A stretch of 64,000 nucleotides of DNA from Streptomyces chartreusis (GCF_008704715.1 NZ_CP023689.1:8928001-8992000); one strand, 5' to 3'. Positions 1 to 8,708 are shown, numbered from the stretch's first letter. Made by a program: numbers and translations. Notes: generated by a model from the sequence alone, not told the origin.

Positions 1-1
1 C

Positions 2-319
2 CGATCCGAGAACGCCACGGTCACCCTGTGCCACACCGGCACCAAGGGCCTCGCCTGGCACGTACGCGAGGCGGACATCGTCGTCGCTGCCGCCGGCTCG
101 CCCGGACTGATCACCGCCGACATGCTCCGCCCGGGCGCGGCAGTCCTGGACGTCGGCATCACCCGCACCGACGGCGGCCTGGTCGGCGACATCCACCCGG
201 GCGCCAACCAGGTCGCCGGATGGGTCGCGCCGATGCCCGGCGGAGTGGGACCCATGACCCGGGCGATGCTGCTCGCCAACGTCGTCGAGGCTGCCGAGAG
301 GAACGCTAACACCGTATGA
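2..319 (+). CDS. folD: Bifunctional methylenetetrahydrofolate dehydrogenase/cyclohydrolase FolD, C-terminal part
   Basis: The window opens inside this gene; only about the last 105 codons are present, ending at TGA 317-319. FolD interconverts 5,10-methylene-THF and 10-formyl-THF in the cytoplasm. The visible part has the end of the NADP-binding fold (ATVTLCHTGT, then ADIVVAAAGSPGLI) and the conserved tail PMPGGVGPMTRAMLLANVV. It lies 31 bp before soxB in the same direction, so it is probably co-transcribed with sarcosine oxidase, which produces methylene-THF. Any upstream promoter is outside the window. Confidence 0.95.
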   Translation, partial: RSENATVTLCHTGTKGLAWHVREADIVVAAAGSPGLITADMLRPGAAVLDVGITRTDGGLVGDIHPGANQVAGWVAPMPGGVGPMTRAMLLANVVEAAERNANTV

Positions 320-350
320 ACCTGTCCCTTCCAGCGGACGGAGCCCTCCG

Positions 351-1583
351 ATGAGCCCCCGCACCCCCGGCGCCGAACTCCCCGACCACCCCGACTTCCT
401 GTGGCGCAACCCCGAGCCCAGGCGGTCGTACGACGTCATCGTCGTCGGCGGCGGAGGACACGGCCTGGCCACCGCCCACTACCTCGCCAGGAACCACGGC
501 ATCACCAATGTCGCCGTGCTGGAGAAGGGCTGGCTCGCGGGCGGCAACATGGCCCGCAACACCACGATCATCCGCTCCAACTACCTGTGGGACGAGAGCG
601 CCGGCATCTACGAGCACGCCCTCAAGCTGTGGGAGGGACTGGCGGAGGAGCTCGACTATCCGATCCTGTTCTCCCAGCGCGGCGTGCTGAACCTGGCGCA
701 CAGCCTCCAGGACGTCCGCGACAGCGTCCGCCGCGTCGAGGCGAACCGCCTCAACGGCGTGGACGCGGAGTGGCTGGACGCGGACGGCGTCAAGGAAGTC
801 TGCCCGATCGTCAACATCTCCCCGGACGTGCGCTATCCGGTCCTGGGCGCCACCTACCAGCCCCGCGCGGGCATCGCCAAGCACGACTACGTCGCCTGGG
901 GCCTGGCCCGCTCGGCCGACGCGGCCGGTATCGACATCATCCAGAACTGCGAGGTCACGGGCCTGGACGTGGTCGGCGGCCGGGTCGTCGGAGTGCGGAC
1001 GAACCTGGGCCCCATCGCGGCCGGCAAGGTGGCGCTGTGCTCGGCGGGCCACACCTCCGTCCTCGCCGCGATGGCCGGCATCGAACTCCCGCTCCAGAGC
1101 CACCCGTTGCAGGCCCTGGTCTCGGAGCTCCTGGAGCCCGTCCACCCCACGGTCGTGATGTCCAACGCGGTCCACGTGTACGTGAGCCAGGCCCACAAGG
1201 GCGAGCTGGTCATGGGCGCCGGCGTCGACGCGTACAACTCGTACACCCAGCGCGGCGCCTTCCACATCATCGAGGAACAGATGGCGGCGGCCCTGGAACT
1301 CTTCCCCGTCTTCGCGCGCGCCCACGTCCTGCGCACCTGGGGCGGCATCGTCGACGTCAGCCCCGACGCCTCACCGATCATCGGCCTCACCCCCGTCGAC
1401 AACCTCTACCTCAACTGCGGCTGGGGGACCGGCGGCTTCAAGGCCACCCCCGGCGTCGGCTGGGTCTACGCCCACACCATCGCCAACGACACCCCGCACG
1501 CCCTGAACGCCCCCTTCTCGCTCGACCGTTTCACCACCGGCGCGCTCGTCGACGAGCACGGCGCGGCCGCTGTGGCCCACTAG
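351..1583 (+). CDS. soxB: Heterotetrameric sarcosine oxidase, beta subunit
   Basis: 410 residues, normal for SoxB. The subunit carries the FAD/FMN flavin site where sarcosine is demethylated to glycine. The N-terminal dinucleotide motif VIVVGGGGHGLATAHYLA (about residues 27-45) and the NMARNTTIIRSNYLW segment are typical of the four-subunit enzyme rather than of the monomeric oxidase. The start ATG has GGAG seven bases upstream. It is followed after 28 bp by the delta-alpha gene and then gamma, so all four subunits are in the usual B-D-A-G order. Confidence 0.96.
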   Translation: MSPRTPGAELPDHPDFLWRNPEPRRSYDVIVVGGGGHGLATAHYLARNHGITNVAVLEKGWLAGGNMARNTTIIRSNYLWDESAGIYEHALKLWEGLAEELDYPILFSQRGVLNLAHSLQDVRDSVRRVEANRLNGVDAEWLDADGVKEVCPIVNISPDVRYPVLGATYQPRAGIAKHDYVAWGLARSADAAGIDIIQNCEVTGLDVVGGRVVGVRTNLGPIAAGKVALCSAGHTSVLAAMAGIELPLQSHPLQALVSELLEPVHPTVVMSNAVHVYVSQAHKGELVMGAGVDAYNSYTQRGAFHIIEEQMAAALELFPVFARAHVLRTWGGIVDVSPDASPIIGLTPVDNLYLNCGWGTGGFKATPGVGWVYAHTIANDTPHALNAPFSLDRFTTGALVDEHGAAAVAH

Positions 1584-1611
1584 GACCACTGGAAGCTCTG
1601 GGAGCCGATCC

Positions 1612-4600
1612 ATGCTGCTCATCCCCTGCCCGTGGTGCGGGCCCCGCGACGAGGCCGAGTTCCACTACGGCGGCCAGGCCCATGTGCCGTACCCGCAGGA
1701 CCCCGCGTCCCTCTCCGACGAGGAGTGGGCCCGGTACCTCTTCTTCCGCGACAACACCAAGGGCCCCTTCGCCGAACGCTGGAGCCACGCGTCGGGCTGC
1801 CGCCGCTGGTTCAACGCGGTACGGGACACGTCGACGAACGAGATCCTGACGGTGTACAGGACGGGAGAGGAACGCCCGGCGACACCCGGGCCGAGGCCAG
1901 TCTTCTCAGCCCGTCCGGCGTTTGAGGACGAGGCCCTTTCGGGGCCGACGGGGGTCCAGGGGGCAGAGCCCCCTGGCGGGGTGGAAGGGGCGGAGCCCCT
2001 TCAGGACGGGACGGGTAGGGGCGGCGGGGGCGAACCATTCCGCCACCCCACCCGCGGCCGGATCGACCGCGAAACCCCCCTCACCTTCACCTTCGACGGC
2101 ACCGAATACCAGGGCTTCCGAGGCGACACCCTCGCCTCCGCCCTCCTCGCCCGCGGCGTCATCCAGGCAGGCACCAGCATCAAGCTCGGCCGCCCCCGGG
2201 GCATCTTCTCCGCCGGCGTCGAAGAGCCAAACGCGGTCGTCCAGATCGAGGAACCCTTCCCGGAGCCCATGCTCCCCGCGACGACCGTCGAGCTGTACGA
2301 CGGCCTGGTCGCGAGCAGCCTGACCGGCCAGGGCCGCCTCGCCACCGAACCGGACCCGGCCCGCTACGACGCCGTGCACGCCCACTGCGACCTGCTGATC
2401 GTGGGCGCGGGCCCGGCCGGCCTCGCGGCCGCGGCCGCGGCAGCCCGCAGCGGCGCCCGCGTCATCCTCGCCGACGACCAGCCGGAGCCCGGCGGCAGCC
2501 TGCTGGGCACCGGCGAACACCTCGACTGGGTGGACGAGGTCACCGGCCGGCTCGCCGCCGCCCCCGAGGTCCGCGTCCTGTCCCGCACCACCGTCTTCGG
2601 CCACTACGACGACAACCAACTCCTCGCCGTCGAACGCCGCACCAACCACCTGGGCGCCGACGCCCCCGAGGACGTCGCCCGCGAACGCGTGTGGCGTATC
2701 CGGGCCCGCCGGGTCGTCCTGGCCACCGGCGCCCACGAACGCTCCCTCGCCTTCGCGGACAACGACCGGCCCGGAGTGATGCTGGCCGCCTCGGCCCGTA
2801 CGTACGTCAACCGGTACGGCGTCCTGCCAGGCCGGCACGCTGTCGTCCTCACCACCAACGACAGCGCCTACGCGGCGGCCCTGGACCTCGCCGCGGCGGG
2901 CCTCTCCGTCACGGCCGTCGTCGACACCCGCCCCGAACCGGGGGAGTGGGCCGAGCGCGCGAGGGCCGCCGGCATCGAGGTGCTGGCCGGCCACGCCGTC
3001 ACCGGTACCACGGGCGAGGCCCGCCTCAGTGCGGTGACCGTCGCCCCGTACGGGGAGTCCGCGGGACAGCGGGAGTTCGCCGCCGACCTGCTGCTGGTCT
3101 CCGGCGGCTGGAATCCGGTGGTGCATCTGTTCAGCCAGTCCGGCGGCAGGCTCCGCCACGACGAGGCGCTGGGCTCCTTCGTCCCCGACAGCACACGGCA
3201 GGCGGTCGAGGTCGCGGGCGCCGCGAGCGGCGTGGCGGACCTGGCCGCGGTCCTGGCACAGGGCGCCGCGGCCGGTGCCCGAGCCGTCGAGGCCGAGGGC
3301 TACACATCCGCGACACCTCGCCTGCCGGAACCGGCCGCACAGCCCCGGCGGACCCCGCCCATGCACGTGTACGCCCTGCCGGGCGCGGCGGGCGCTCCGC
3401 GCTTCGTCGACCTCCAACGCGACGTCACCGTCGACGACCTGGCCCGCGCCAGCGGCGCCGGCCTGCGCTCGGTCGAGCACACCAAGCGCTACACCACGGC
3501 CGGCACCGCCAACGACCAGGGCAGGACCTCAGGCGTGCTGGCCGGCGGCATCGTCGCCGAACTGCTCGGCGTGGACGTCTCGGAACTCGGCACGACCACG
3601 TTCCGCCCGCCGTACATCCCGGTCTCCTTCGCCGCCCTCGCGGGCCGCGACCGCGGCGCACTCAGCGATCCGGTCCGTACGACCGCCCTGCACGAGTGGC
3701 ATGTCGCGCACGGCGCCCTGTTCGAGAACGTCGGCCAGTGGAAGCGCCCCTGGTACTACCCGCTGGCCGGCGAGGACATGGAGGCCGCCGTACTGCGCGA
3801 GTGCCGGGCGACCCGAGAGGGCGTGGGCTTCATGGACGCCTCCACGCTCGGCAAGATCGACGTGCAGGGCCCGGACGCGGCCGTCCTCCTCGACCGGCTC
3901 TACACGAACATGATGAGCTCCCTGAAGGTCGGCATGATCCGCTACGGCGTCATGTGCCGCCCCGACGGCATGGTCTTCGACGACGGCACCGTCATCCGCG
4001 TCGCCCAGGACCGCTTCCTGGTCACCACGACGACGGGCAACGCGGCCGCCGTACTGGACTGGATGGAGGAGTGGCACCAGACCGAGTGGCCCGAGCTGAA
4101 GGTCCACTGCACGTCCGTCACCGAGCAGTGGGCCACGGTCGCCCTGGTCGGCCCGAAGTCCCGGGAGGTGCTCGGCTCGCTGGCACCCGAACTGGCCGTC
4201 GCCAACGACGACTTCCCGTTCATGGCCTGGCGCGAGACGACCGTCGCCGGGATCGCGGCCCGGGTCTGCCGGATCAGCTTCTCCGGCGAACTCGCCTACG
4301 AGATCAATGTGTCGCCGTGGCAGGCCCTCGCCCTGTGGGAGGCCGTGCACGAGGCCGGCGCCCCGTACGGCATCACCCCGTACGGCACCGAGACCATGCA
4401 CGTCCTGCGGGCCGAGAAGGGCTACCCGATCATCGGCCAGGACACCGACGGCACCGTCACCCCCCAGGACCTCGGCATGAGCTGGGTGGTGTCGAAGAAG
4501 AAGCCCGACTTCATCGGCAAGCGGTCCTACGCCCGGGCCGACACCGCCCGCCCCGACCGCAAGCACCTGGTCGGCCTCCTCCCGGAGGACCCGGGCACCT

Positions 4601-4848
4601 TCCTGCCGGAGGGCACCCATCTGATCGCCGACGGTGTGCTGCTGACACCGCCGGTCCCCATGCTCGGCCATGTCACGTCCAGCTACCGCAGCGCGGCGCT
4701 CGGCCGGACCTTCGCGCTCGCCCTGGTCAAGGGCGGACGTGACCGCATCGGCGAGCGGCTCTTCGCCCCTGTCGGCGACCGGCTGGTCCCGGTGACCGTC
4801 GCAAGTCCCGTCCTCTACGACCCCGAGGGAGCCCGCCGCGATGGCTGA
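1612..4848 (+). CDS. Sarcosine oxidase delta-alpha fusion (SoxD-SoxA in one reading frame)
   Basis: 1078 residues. Residues 1-97 are a whole delta subunit, with its zinc-type cysteines (CPWCG near the start, HASGC near residue 63). From about residue 141 the protein is an alpha subunit: 2Fe-2S-like N-terminal domain, dinucleotide fold with LIVGAGPAGLAAAAAA, then a C-terminal GcvT-like THF-binding domain. Delta (about 95-100 residues) and alpha (about 960) are normally separate genes. Here the junction, residues about 98-140, is encoded by a Streptomyces-type repeat (1903-2033) that is open in this frame, giving an in-frame fusion. No stop or good ribosome site for a separate soxA is visible; GTG 1981 is the only weak alternative. 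Whether the long chain is made and folds is inferred. The 3' end overlaps soxG by 8 bp. Confidence 0.85.
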   Translation: MLLIPCPWCGPRDEAEFHYGGQAHVPYPQDPASLSDEEWARYLFFRDNTKGPFAERWSHASGCRRWFNAVRDTSTNEILTVYRTGEERPATPGPRPVFSARPAFEDEALSGPTGVQGAEPPGGVEGAEPLQDGTGRGGGGEPFRHPTRGRIDRETPLTFTFDGTEYQGFRGDTLASALLARGVIQAGTSIKLGRPRGIFSAGVEEPNAVVQIEEPFPEPMLPATTVELYDGLVASSLTGQGRLATEPDPARYDAVHAHCDLLIVGAGPAGLAAAAAAARSGARVILADDQPEPGGSLLGTGEHLDWVDEVTGRLAAAPEVRVLSRTTVFGHYDDNQLLAVERRTNHLGADAPEDVARERVWRIRARRVVLATGAHERSLAFADNDRPGVMLAASARTYVNRYGVLPGRHAVVLTTNDSAYAAALDLAAAGLSVTAVVDTRPEPGEWAERARAAGIEVLAGHAVTGTTGEARLSAVTVAPYGESAGQREFAADLLLVSGGWNPVVHLFSQSGGRLRHDEALGSFVPDSTRQAVEVAGAASGVADLAAVLAQGAAAGARAVEAEGYTSATPRLPEPAAQPRRTPPMHVYALPGAAGAPRFVDLQRDVTVDDLARASGAGLRSVEHTKRYTTAGTANDQGRTSGVLAGGIVAELLGVDVSELGTTTFRPPYIPVSFAALAGRDRGALSDPVRTTALHEWHVAHGALFENVGQWKRPWYYPLAGEDMEAAVLRECRATREGVGFMDASTLGKIDVQGPDAAVLLDRLYTNMMSSLKVGMIRYGVMCRPDGMVFDDGTVIRVAQDRFLVTTTTGNAAAVLDWMEEWHQTEWPELKVHCTSVTEQWATVALVGPKSREVLGSLAPELAVANDDFPFMAWRETTVAGIAARVCRISFSGELAYEINVSPWQALALWEAVHEAGAPYGITPYGTETMHVLRAEKGYPIIGQDTDGTVTPQDLGMSWVVSKKKPDFIGKRSYARADTARPDRKHLVGLLPEDPGTFLPEGTHLIADGVLLTPPVPMLGHVTSSYRSAALGRTFALALVKGGRDRIGERLFAPVGDRLVPVTVASPVLYDPEGARRDG
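1903..2033. repeat. Streptomyces-type dispersed repeat forming the soxD-soxA junction
   Basis: The sequence beginning CAGCCCGTCCGGCG and ending GGGGCGGCGGGGGCGA resembles a family I know from intergenic regions of many Streptomyces genomes (from memory, not searched). It contains hairpins: GGCCC/GGGCC at 1932-1946, a perfect 9-bp stem CCAGGGGGC/GCCCCCTGG at 1956-1976 with loop AGA, and an 8-bp stem GAAGGGGC/GCCCCTTC at 1984-2002 with loop GGA. It is translated in frame as a Gly/Pro/Glu-rich linker. Boundaries are approximate. Confidence 0.65.
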
Positions 4849-5443
4849 CAACGCCCTGACCGTCCCGCTCCGCAGCCCTCTGTCGCAGGTCAAAGACCGC
4901 CTGGCAGCCGCGACCCGCACCTCCGGGGGCGCGATCCGGCTGGCCGAACTCCCCGTCCTGACCCAGGTCAACGTCCGTCTCGACGCCAAGGGAGCGGCCT
5001 TCGAGGCCGTCGGCCTCGCACTGGACCTCCAGTTGCCGCTCCAGCCCAACACCGTCGTCCGCACAGGGGAGTTGACCGTGCTGTGGCTCGGCCCGGACGA
5101 ATGGCTCCTGATCGGACGACCGGGTGGTGAAGGCGAGCTGGAGAGCCGGATCCGGGAGGCGGCCGGGGACGAGCCGGTCTCGGTCACCGACGTCTCCGCA
5201 CAGCGCACCACCCTGCTGGTGACCGGCCCCCGCGCCCGTGACCTGCTGGCCCACGGCTGCCCCCTGGACCTGCACCCGCGGTCCTTCGGCTCCGGGCGCT
5301 GCGCCCAGACGACGCTGGGCCGCACCCAGGCCGTCCTGGTCGCCCGGGACGAACCCAGGGCCGGGTTCTGGGTGCTGGTCCGCTCGTCGTTCGCCGGCTA
5401 TCTGGCGGACTGGCTGCTGGACGCGGCAACGGAATACGTCTGA
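4841..5443 (+). CDS. soxG: Sarcosine oxidase, gamma subunit
   Basis: 200 residues. The gamma subunit is the small structural subunit of heterotetrameric sarcosine oxidase and resembles part of the aminomethyltransferase fold. Recognisable segments are LWLGPDEWLLIG and VSVTDVSAQRTTLLVTGPRARDLL, followed by the C-terminal FWVLVRSSFAGYLADWLLDA. It starts 8 bp inside the soxA end, consistent with translational coupling, and is the last gene of this operon: a strong hairpin terminator follows at once. Confidence 0.93.
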   Translation: MADNALTVPLRSPLSQVKDRLAAATRTSGGAIRLAELPVLTQVNVRLDAKGAAFEAVGLALDLQLPLQPNTVVRTGELTVLWLGPDEWLLIGRPGGEGELESRIREAAGDEPVSVTDVSAQRTTLLVTGPRARDLLAHGCPLDLHPRSFGSGRCAQTTLGRTQAVLVARDEPRAGFWVLVRSSFAGYLADWLLDAATEYV

Positions 5444-5448
5444 GCGAC

Positions 5449-5482
5449 CGCGCCCCGCGTGTGCTCCTACACGCGGGGCGCG
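5449..5482. terminator. Bidirectional terminator between soxG and iclR
   Basis: A 14-bp perfect inverted repeat, CGCGCCCCGCGTGT (5449-5462) and its complement (5469-5482), is separated by a 6-nt loop. It lies between the convergent stop codons of soxG (plus) and iclR (minus), so it can end both transcripts. Confidence 0.85.
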
Positions 5483-5500
5483 GCACTGCCGGCGCGGGGC

Positions 5501-6298
5501 TCAGCCAAGATGGCCCATCCGGTGGCTGATCTCCTCCGCGCCCTTGACCAGTGCGGGCGCGAACCTGTGGATGCGCTCCTCGGTGAAGCGGTACGCGGGG
5601 CCCGATGCGCTCAGGGCGGCGATGACCTCGCCGTCGCGGGCCCGGATAGGCGCCGCCACGGCGTGCAGCCCGATCTCCAACTCCTCCAGGGTCACCGCGT
5701 ACCCGCGCTCCCGCGCCTCCGCGAGGTTCTTCTCCAGCTTCGTCCTCGCGGTCAGGGTGTGCGGGGTCAGCTTCTGAAGGCCCGACGCCGCGAGCACCTC
5801 GGCGCGTTCCTCCGCCGTCAGGTGGGCCAGCAGGATCTTGCCGCTGGACGTGGCGTGCACCGGCGTGAGCTGGCCGACCCAGTTGTGGGTGCCGACCGCG
5901 CCCGGGCCGCGTACCTGATACAGGTTGACCGCGTAGTGCTCCTGGAGGACGGCGATGTTGACGGTCTCGCCGATCTCCTCGCTGAGCCGCTCGCACACCT
6001 GCCGGCCCTGCTGGGTGACGTCGAGGCGGCCGGTCACCGCACCTGCCAGACGTACGATCCCGAAGCCCAGCCGGTACTTGCCCCGCTCGGCCGACTGCTC
6101 GACCAGTCCACGGGCCTCCAGCGCCCCGAGCAGCCGGAACGCGGTCGACTTGTGGACGTCGATCTCGGCGGCCACCTCACTGACACCCGCCTCGCCTCGC
6201 TGGGCGAGGATCTCCAGGACGCTGACGGCACGGTCGACGGACTGCACGCCGCTCACCGCGGAGCCCGCTGTTGCGCCCTCTGCCGCGTTGTTGCTCAT
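5501..6298 (-). CDS. IclR-family transcriptional regulator of the sarcosine/one-carbon block
   Basis: 265 residues. An N-terminal winged helix-turn-helix (about residues 20-80, VLEILAQRGEAGVSEVAAEI then HKSTAFRLLGALEARGLVEQ) precedes the IclR effector domain (about 95-260, with TSSGKILLAHL and the late ALSASGPAYRF segment). ATG 6298 was chosen because a -10-like TATAGT sits exactly six bases upstream, which suggests a leaderless mRNA. A GTTGCGTCAT box lies between this -10 and the start, and the same or related boxes occur at purU, the monomeric oxidase and the ferredoxin-reductase gene. It is therefore the likely autoregulated regulator of the whole block; the effector is unknown. Confidence 0.92.
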   Translation of the reverse strand: MSNNAAEGATAGSAVSGVQSVDRAVSVLEILAQRGEAGVSEVAAEIDVHKSTAFRLLGALEARGLVEQSAERGKYRLGFGIVRLAGAVTGRLDVTQQGRQVCERLSEEIGETVNIAVLQEHYAVNLYQVRGPGAVGTHNWVGQLTPVHATSSGKILLAHLTAEERAEVLAASGLQKLTPHTLTARTKLEKNLAEARERGYAVTLEELEIGLHAVAAPIRARDGEVIAALSASGPAYRFTEERIHRFAPALVKGAEEISHRMGHLG

Positions 6299-6310
6299 GA
6301 CGCAACTATA
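6297..6310 (-). promoter_or_regulatory. iclR -10 element with overlapping candidate IclR box
   Basis: On the minus strand TATAGT (6310-6305) is followed by six bases and the iclR ATG. The box GTTGCGTCAT (6306-6297) overlaps the -10 and the start codon. The same ten bases recur upstream of purU. No convincing -35 is seen. Confidence 0.55.
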
Positions 6311-6411
6311 CGCGCCGTGTCCATGGGTCCCGGGGCGACTTCGGAACCCGAGGGTGCGGCCGCCGGCGGTGCGTGGACCGGGCTGCCCGCATGCTCGCAC
6401 GGCACATCGCC

Positions 6412-7284
6412 TCAGCGGAAGACGACCGTGCAGCTTCCGTTGACCAGCACCCGGCTCTCGCAGTGCCATCCGACGGCGCGTGCGAGCACCTGCGCCTCGA
6501 CGTCGCGGCCCATGGTGACCAGGTCGTCGGGGTCGCGCGAGTGGTCCACGCGGACGACGTCCTGCTCGATGATCGGCCCCTCGTCCAGGTCGGACGTGAC
6601 GTAGTGCGCCGTCGCCCCGACGAGCTTGACGCCACGCTGATGCGCCTGGACGTAGGGGCGGGCGCCCTTGAAGCTCGGAAGGAAGGAGTGGTGGATGTTG
6701 ATGGCCCGGCCGTCGAGCTGCTTGCACAGGTCGTCGGAGAGGATCTGCATGTAGCGGGCCAGCACCACCAGGTCGACGTCCAGTTCGCGCACCAGCTCCA
6801 GCAGCCGCGCCTCGGCCTCCGCCTTGGTGTCCTTGGTGACCGGCACGTGGTGGAACGGGATGCCGTAACTCCGCGCGAGCGGTTCGAAGTCCTGGTGGTT
6901 GGAGACGATCGCCGGGATCTCGATGTTGAGCGCGCCCGTGGACCTGCGGAACAGCAGGTCGTTCAGGCAGTGCCCGAACCTGGAGACCATGATCAGGGTC
7001 CGGGTCGGCGTCGAGGCGTCGTGCAGCCGCCAGTCGATCCCGTATGCCTGGGCGACCGCGCCGAATCCGGTGCGCAGGTCCTCCAGCGAGATGCCGGGGT
7101 CCGAGACGTCGAAGTGCACCCGCATGAAGAAGCGGTCCTGGAGCCGGTCGTCGAACTGGCGGCTCTCCAGGATGTTGCCGGAGTGGTGCACGAGATAGGT
7201 GGCCACGGCGTGGACGAGGCCGGCCTGGTCGGGACACGAGAGCGTGAGGACGAACTCGCGGCCCGGCAGCGGTCGAGGAGACAT
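6412..7284 (-). CDS. purU: Formyltetrahydrofolate deformylase
   Basis: 290 residues. It hydrolyses 10-formyl-THF to formate and THF. An N-terminal ACT domain (EFVLTLSCPDQAGLVHAVATYL, about residues 9-85) is followed by a formyltransferase-fold domain with the NIHHSFLPSFKGA motif and SDLDEGPIIEQD near the end. ATG 7284 is preferred over a longer frame because GGAGG lies a few bases upstream. Next to sarcosine oxidase and folD it probably regenerates free THF when methyl groups are in excess. Two GTTGCG boxes lie in its promoter region, pointing to control by the neighbouring IclR protein. Confidence 0.96.
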   Translation of the reverse strand: MSPRPLPGREFVLTLSCPDQAGLVHAVATYLVHHSGNILESRQFDDRLQDRFFMRVHFDVSDPGISLEDLRTGFGAVAQAYGIDWRLHDASTPTRTLIMVSRFGHCLNDLLFRRSTGALNIEIPAIVSNHQDFEPLARSYGIPFHHVPVTKDTKAEAEARLLELVRELDVDLVVLARYMQILSDDLCKQLDGRAINIHHSFLPSFKGARPYVQAHQRGVKLVGATAHYVTSDLDEGPIIEQDVVRVDHSRDPDDLVTMGRDVEAQVLARAVGWHCESRVLVNGSCTVVFR

Positions 7285-7308
7285 TCCATCCTCCGTCGTG
7301 TGGTGCAT

Positions 7309-7318
7309 ATGACGCAAC
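7309..7318 (-). promoter_or_regulatory. Candidate IclR box upstream of purU
   Basis: GTTGCGTCAT on the minus strand, ten out of ten bases identical to the box at the iclR start (6297-6306). It lies 25 bp upstream of the purU start codon. Confidence 0.5.
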
Positions 7319-7328
7319 GCTGTGAATG

Positions 7329-7340
7329 ATGCGCAACATG
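7329..7340 (-). promoter_or_regulatory. Candidate IclR box (GTTGCGCAT form) in the purU/oxidase divergent region
   Basis: CATGTTGCGCAT on the minus strand. The identical 12 bases occur on the plus strand at 9946-9957, just upstream of the ferredoxin-reductase gene. The copy here is in the purU upstream region. Confidence 0.5.
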
Positions 7341-7439
7341 CTCCACCGGGGCGCTTGGGCGGTCAAGGGGGTGTGCCGCGCGAACCGGGGTCTCGATCGG
7401 CCGACCTCGGCGGCGGTCCAAGTCGGATCGGCCGGGCTC

Positions 7440-7468
7440 TTGACAGTGAGTGTCCGTGAGGAGACAGT
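7440..7468 (+). promoter_or_regulatory. Putative promoter for the monomeric oxidase gene
   Basis: TTGACA (7440-7445), 17-bp spacer, GACAGT (7463-7468). The predicted start near 7475 leaves a leader of about 76 nt holding the palindromic box at 7499-7513. Confidence 0.5.
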
Positions 7469-7498
7469 TTGGTCCGTCGTTGCTCATAGCGAAGACAG

Positions 7499-7513
7499 TT
7501 GCGGACTGTGCAA
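7499..7513. promoter_or_regulatory. Candidate IclR operator, palindromic form
   Basis: TTGCGGACTGTGCAA has TTGC and GCAA arms separated by seven bases. The site at 9868-9882 (TTGCGGATCGCGCAA) has the same length and ten or more identical bases. Both lie just upstream of genes of the amine-degradation block. Confidence 0.5.
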
Positions 7514-7550
7514 CACACCCTCATCGGCGCGACTCCCGGGAGATGGACCC

Positions 7551-8708
7551 ATGGCCTCTTCGCGCACCTCCCACGACGTCATCGTCGTCGGCCTGGGCGG
7601 AATGGGCAGCGCGGCCGCCTACCACCTCGCCGCCCGTGGCCGGCGAGTGCTCGGCCTGGAACGCTTCGGCCCGGCCCACAACCTCGGCTCCAGCCACGGC
7701 GGCTCCCGCATCTACCGCCAGGCCTACTTCGAGGACCCGGCGTACGTGCCCCTGCTGCTGCGCGCCCACGAACTCTGGGAGAAACTCGCCGCCGACTCGG
7801 GGCGTGAGGTCTTCACCGAGACCGGCGGCCTGATGATCGGCCGTGAGCACAGCGCCGCGTTCGCCGGCACCCTGCGCAGCGCCCATGAATGGGGCCTGGA
7901 CCACGAGGTCCTGGGCGCCGCCGACATCAGGCGCCGCTTCCCCACCTTCAACCCGGCGCCCGAGGACGTCGCCTTCTACGAGCGCAGGGCCGGCATCGCC
8001 CTGCCGGAGGCGACCGTCACCGCCCATCTGGACCTGGCGAGGGCCCATGGCGCCGAACTGCACTTCGCGGAGACGGTCCTCGGCTGGGAGGCCGACGGGC
8101 CGGGCGGCAAGGCCAGGGTGGTCACCGACCGCGGCGCCTACACCGCCGACCGCCTCGTCATCGCCCCCGGGGCGTGGGCGCCGACGCTCCTGTCCGGCCT
8201 CGGGGTGAGCGTGTCCGTGGAACGCCAGGTCATGTACTGGTTCCAACCCGTCGGCGGCACCCGTCCGTTCAGGCCGGACCGGCACCCCGTCTACATCTGG
8301 GAGGACCCCGACGGCACCCAGATCTACGGCTTCCCCTCCCTCGACGGCCCCGAGGGCGGCGCCAAGGTCGCCTTCTTCCGCAAGGGCGTCCCCAGCGACC
8401 CCGACACCCTCGACCGGCGGATCCACCGGGACGAGATCGCCGCCATGGCCGACCATCTGCGTCCCCGCATCCCCACCCTGCCCGGACGCTTCCTCAAGGC
8501 CGCGGCGTGCATGTACGCCAACACCCCGGACGAGCACTTCGTCCTGGCCCAGCATCCCGAACATCCGCAGGTGGCCGTGGCCTGCGGGTTCTCCGGCCAC
8601 GGCTTCAAGTTCGTGCCCGTGGTCGGCGAGATCCTCGCCGACCTGGCCACCGAGGGCACCACCGAGCACCCCATCGCCCTGTTCGACCCCCGACGTGCGC
8701 GCGTCTGA
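7551..8708 (+). CDS. Monomeric sarcosine oxidase / N-methyl amino acid oxidase (SolA/MTOX family)
   Basis: 385 residues, the usual family length. The FAD-binding N-terminus is DVIVVGLGGMGSAAAYHLA, followed by the family segment LGSSHGGSRIYRQAYFEDPAYVPL (residues about 44-67). The C-terminal MYANTPDEHFVLAQHPE and ACGFSGHGFKFVPVVGEILADL complete the fold; the cysteine of the ACGFSGHG region or the earlier AAACMY is the expected covalent flavin site. ATG 7551 has GGGAG upstream. It opens a run with the Rieske oxygenase gene and may act on dimethylglycine, sarcosine or another N-methyl amine; the exact substrate cannot be read from sequence. Confidence 0.92.
   Translation: MASSRTSHDVIVVGLGGMGSAAAYHLAARGRRVLGLERFGPAHNLGSSHGGSRIYRQAYFEDPAYVPLLLRAHELWEKLAADSGREVFTETGGLMIGREHSAAFAGTLRSAHEWGLDHEVLGAADIRRRFPTFNPAPEDVAFYERRAGIALPEATVTAHLDLARAHGAELHFAETVLGWEADGPGGKARVVTDRGAYTADRLVIAPGAWAPTLLSGLGVSVSVERQVMYWFQPVGGTRPFRPDRHPVYIWEDPDGTQIYGFPSLDGPEGGAKVAFFRKGVPSDPDTLDRRIHRDEIAAMADHLRPRIPTLPGRFLKAAACMYANTPDEHFVLAQHPEHPQVAVACGFSGHGFKFVPVVGEILADLATEGTTEHPIALFDPRRARV

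Noticed and set aside
1981..1983. GTG as a separate start of soxA
   Set aside because: It is in frame but lacks a ribosome site, lies inside the repeat, and there is no stop codon of soxD before it, so separate translation is not supported.
1903..2033. An insertion sequence or transposase-related element
   Set aside because: It is only about 130 bp, has no terminal inverted repeats of IS type and no transposase frame; it fits a non-autonomous dispersed repeat.
1906..3480. A 524-codon minus-strand frame opposite soxA
   Set aside because: Mirror frame of the sarcosine oxidase gene; composition is typical of antisense shadow frames.
5501..7366. A single 621-residue protein on the minus strand covering iclR and its upstream region
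   Set aside because: The part upstream of 6298 is a shadow frame of purU. The IclR domain begins after ATG 6298, which has its own -10 element.
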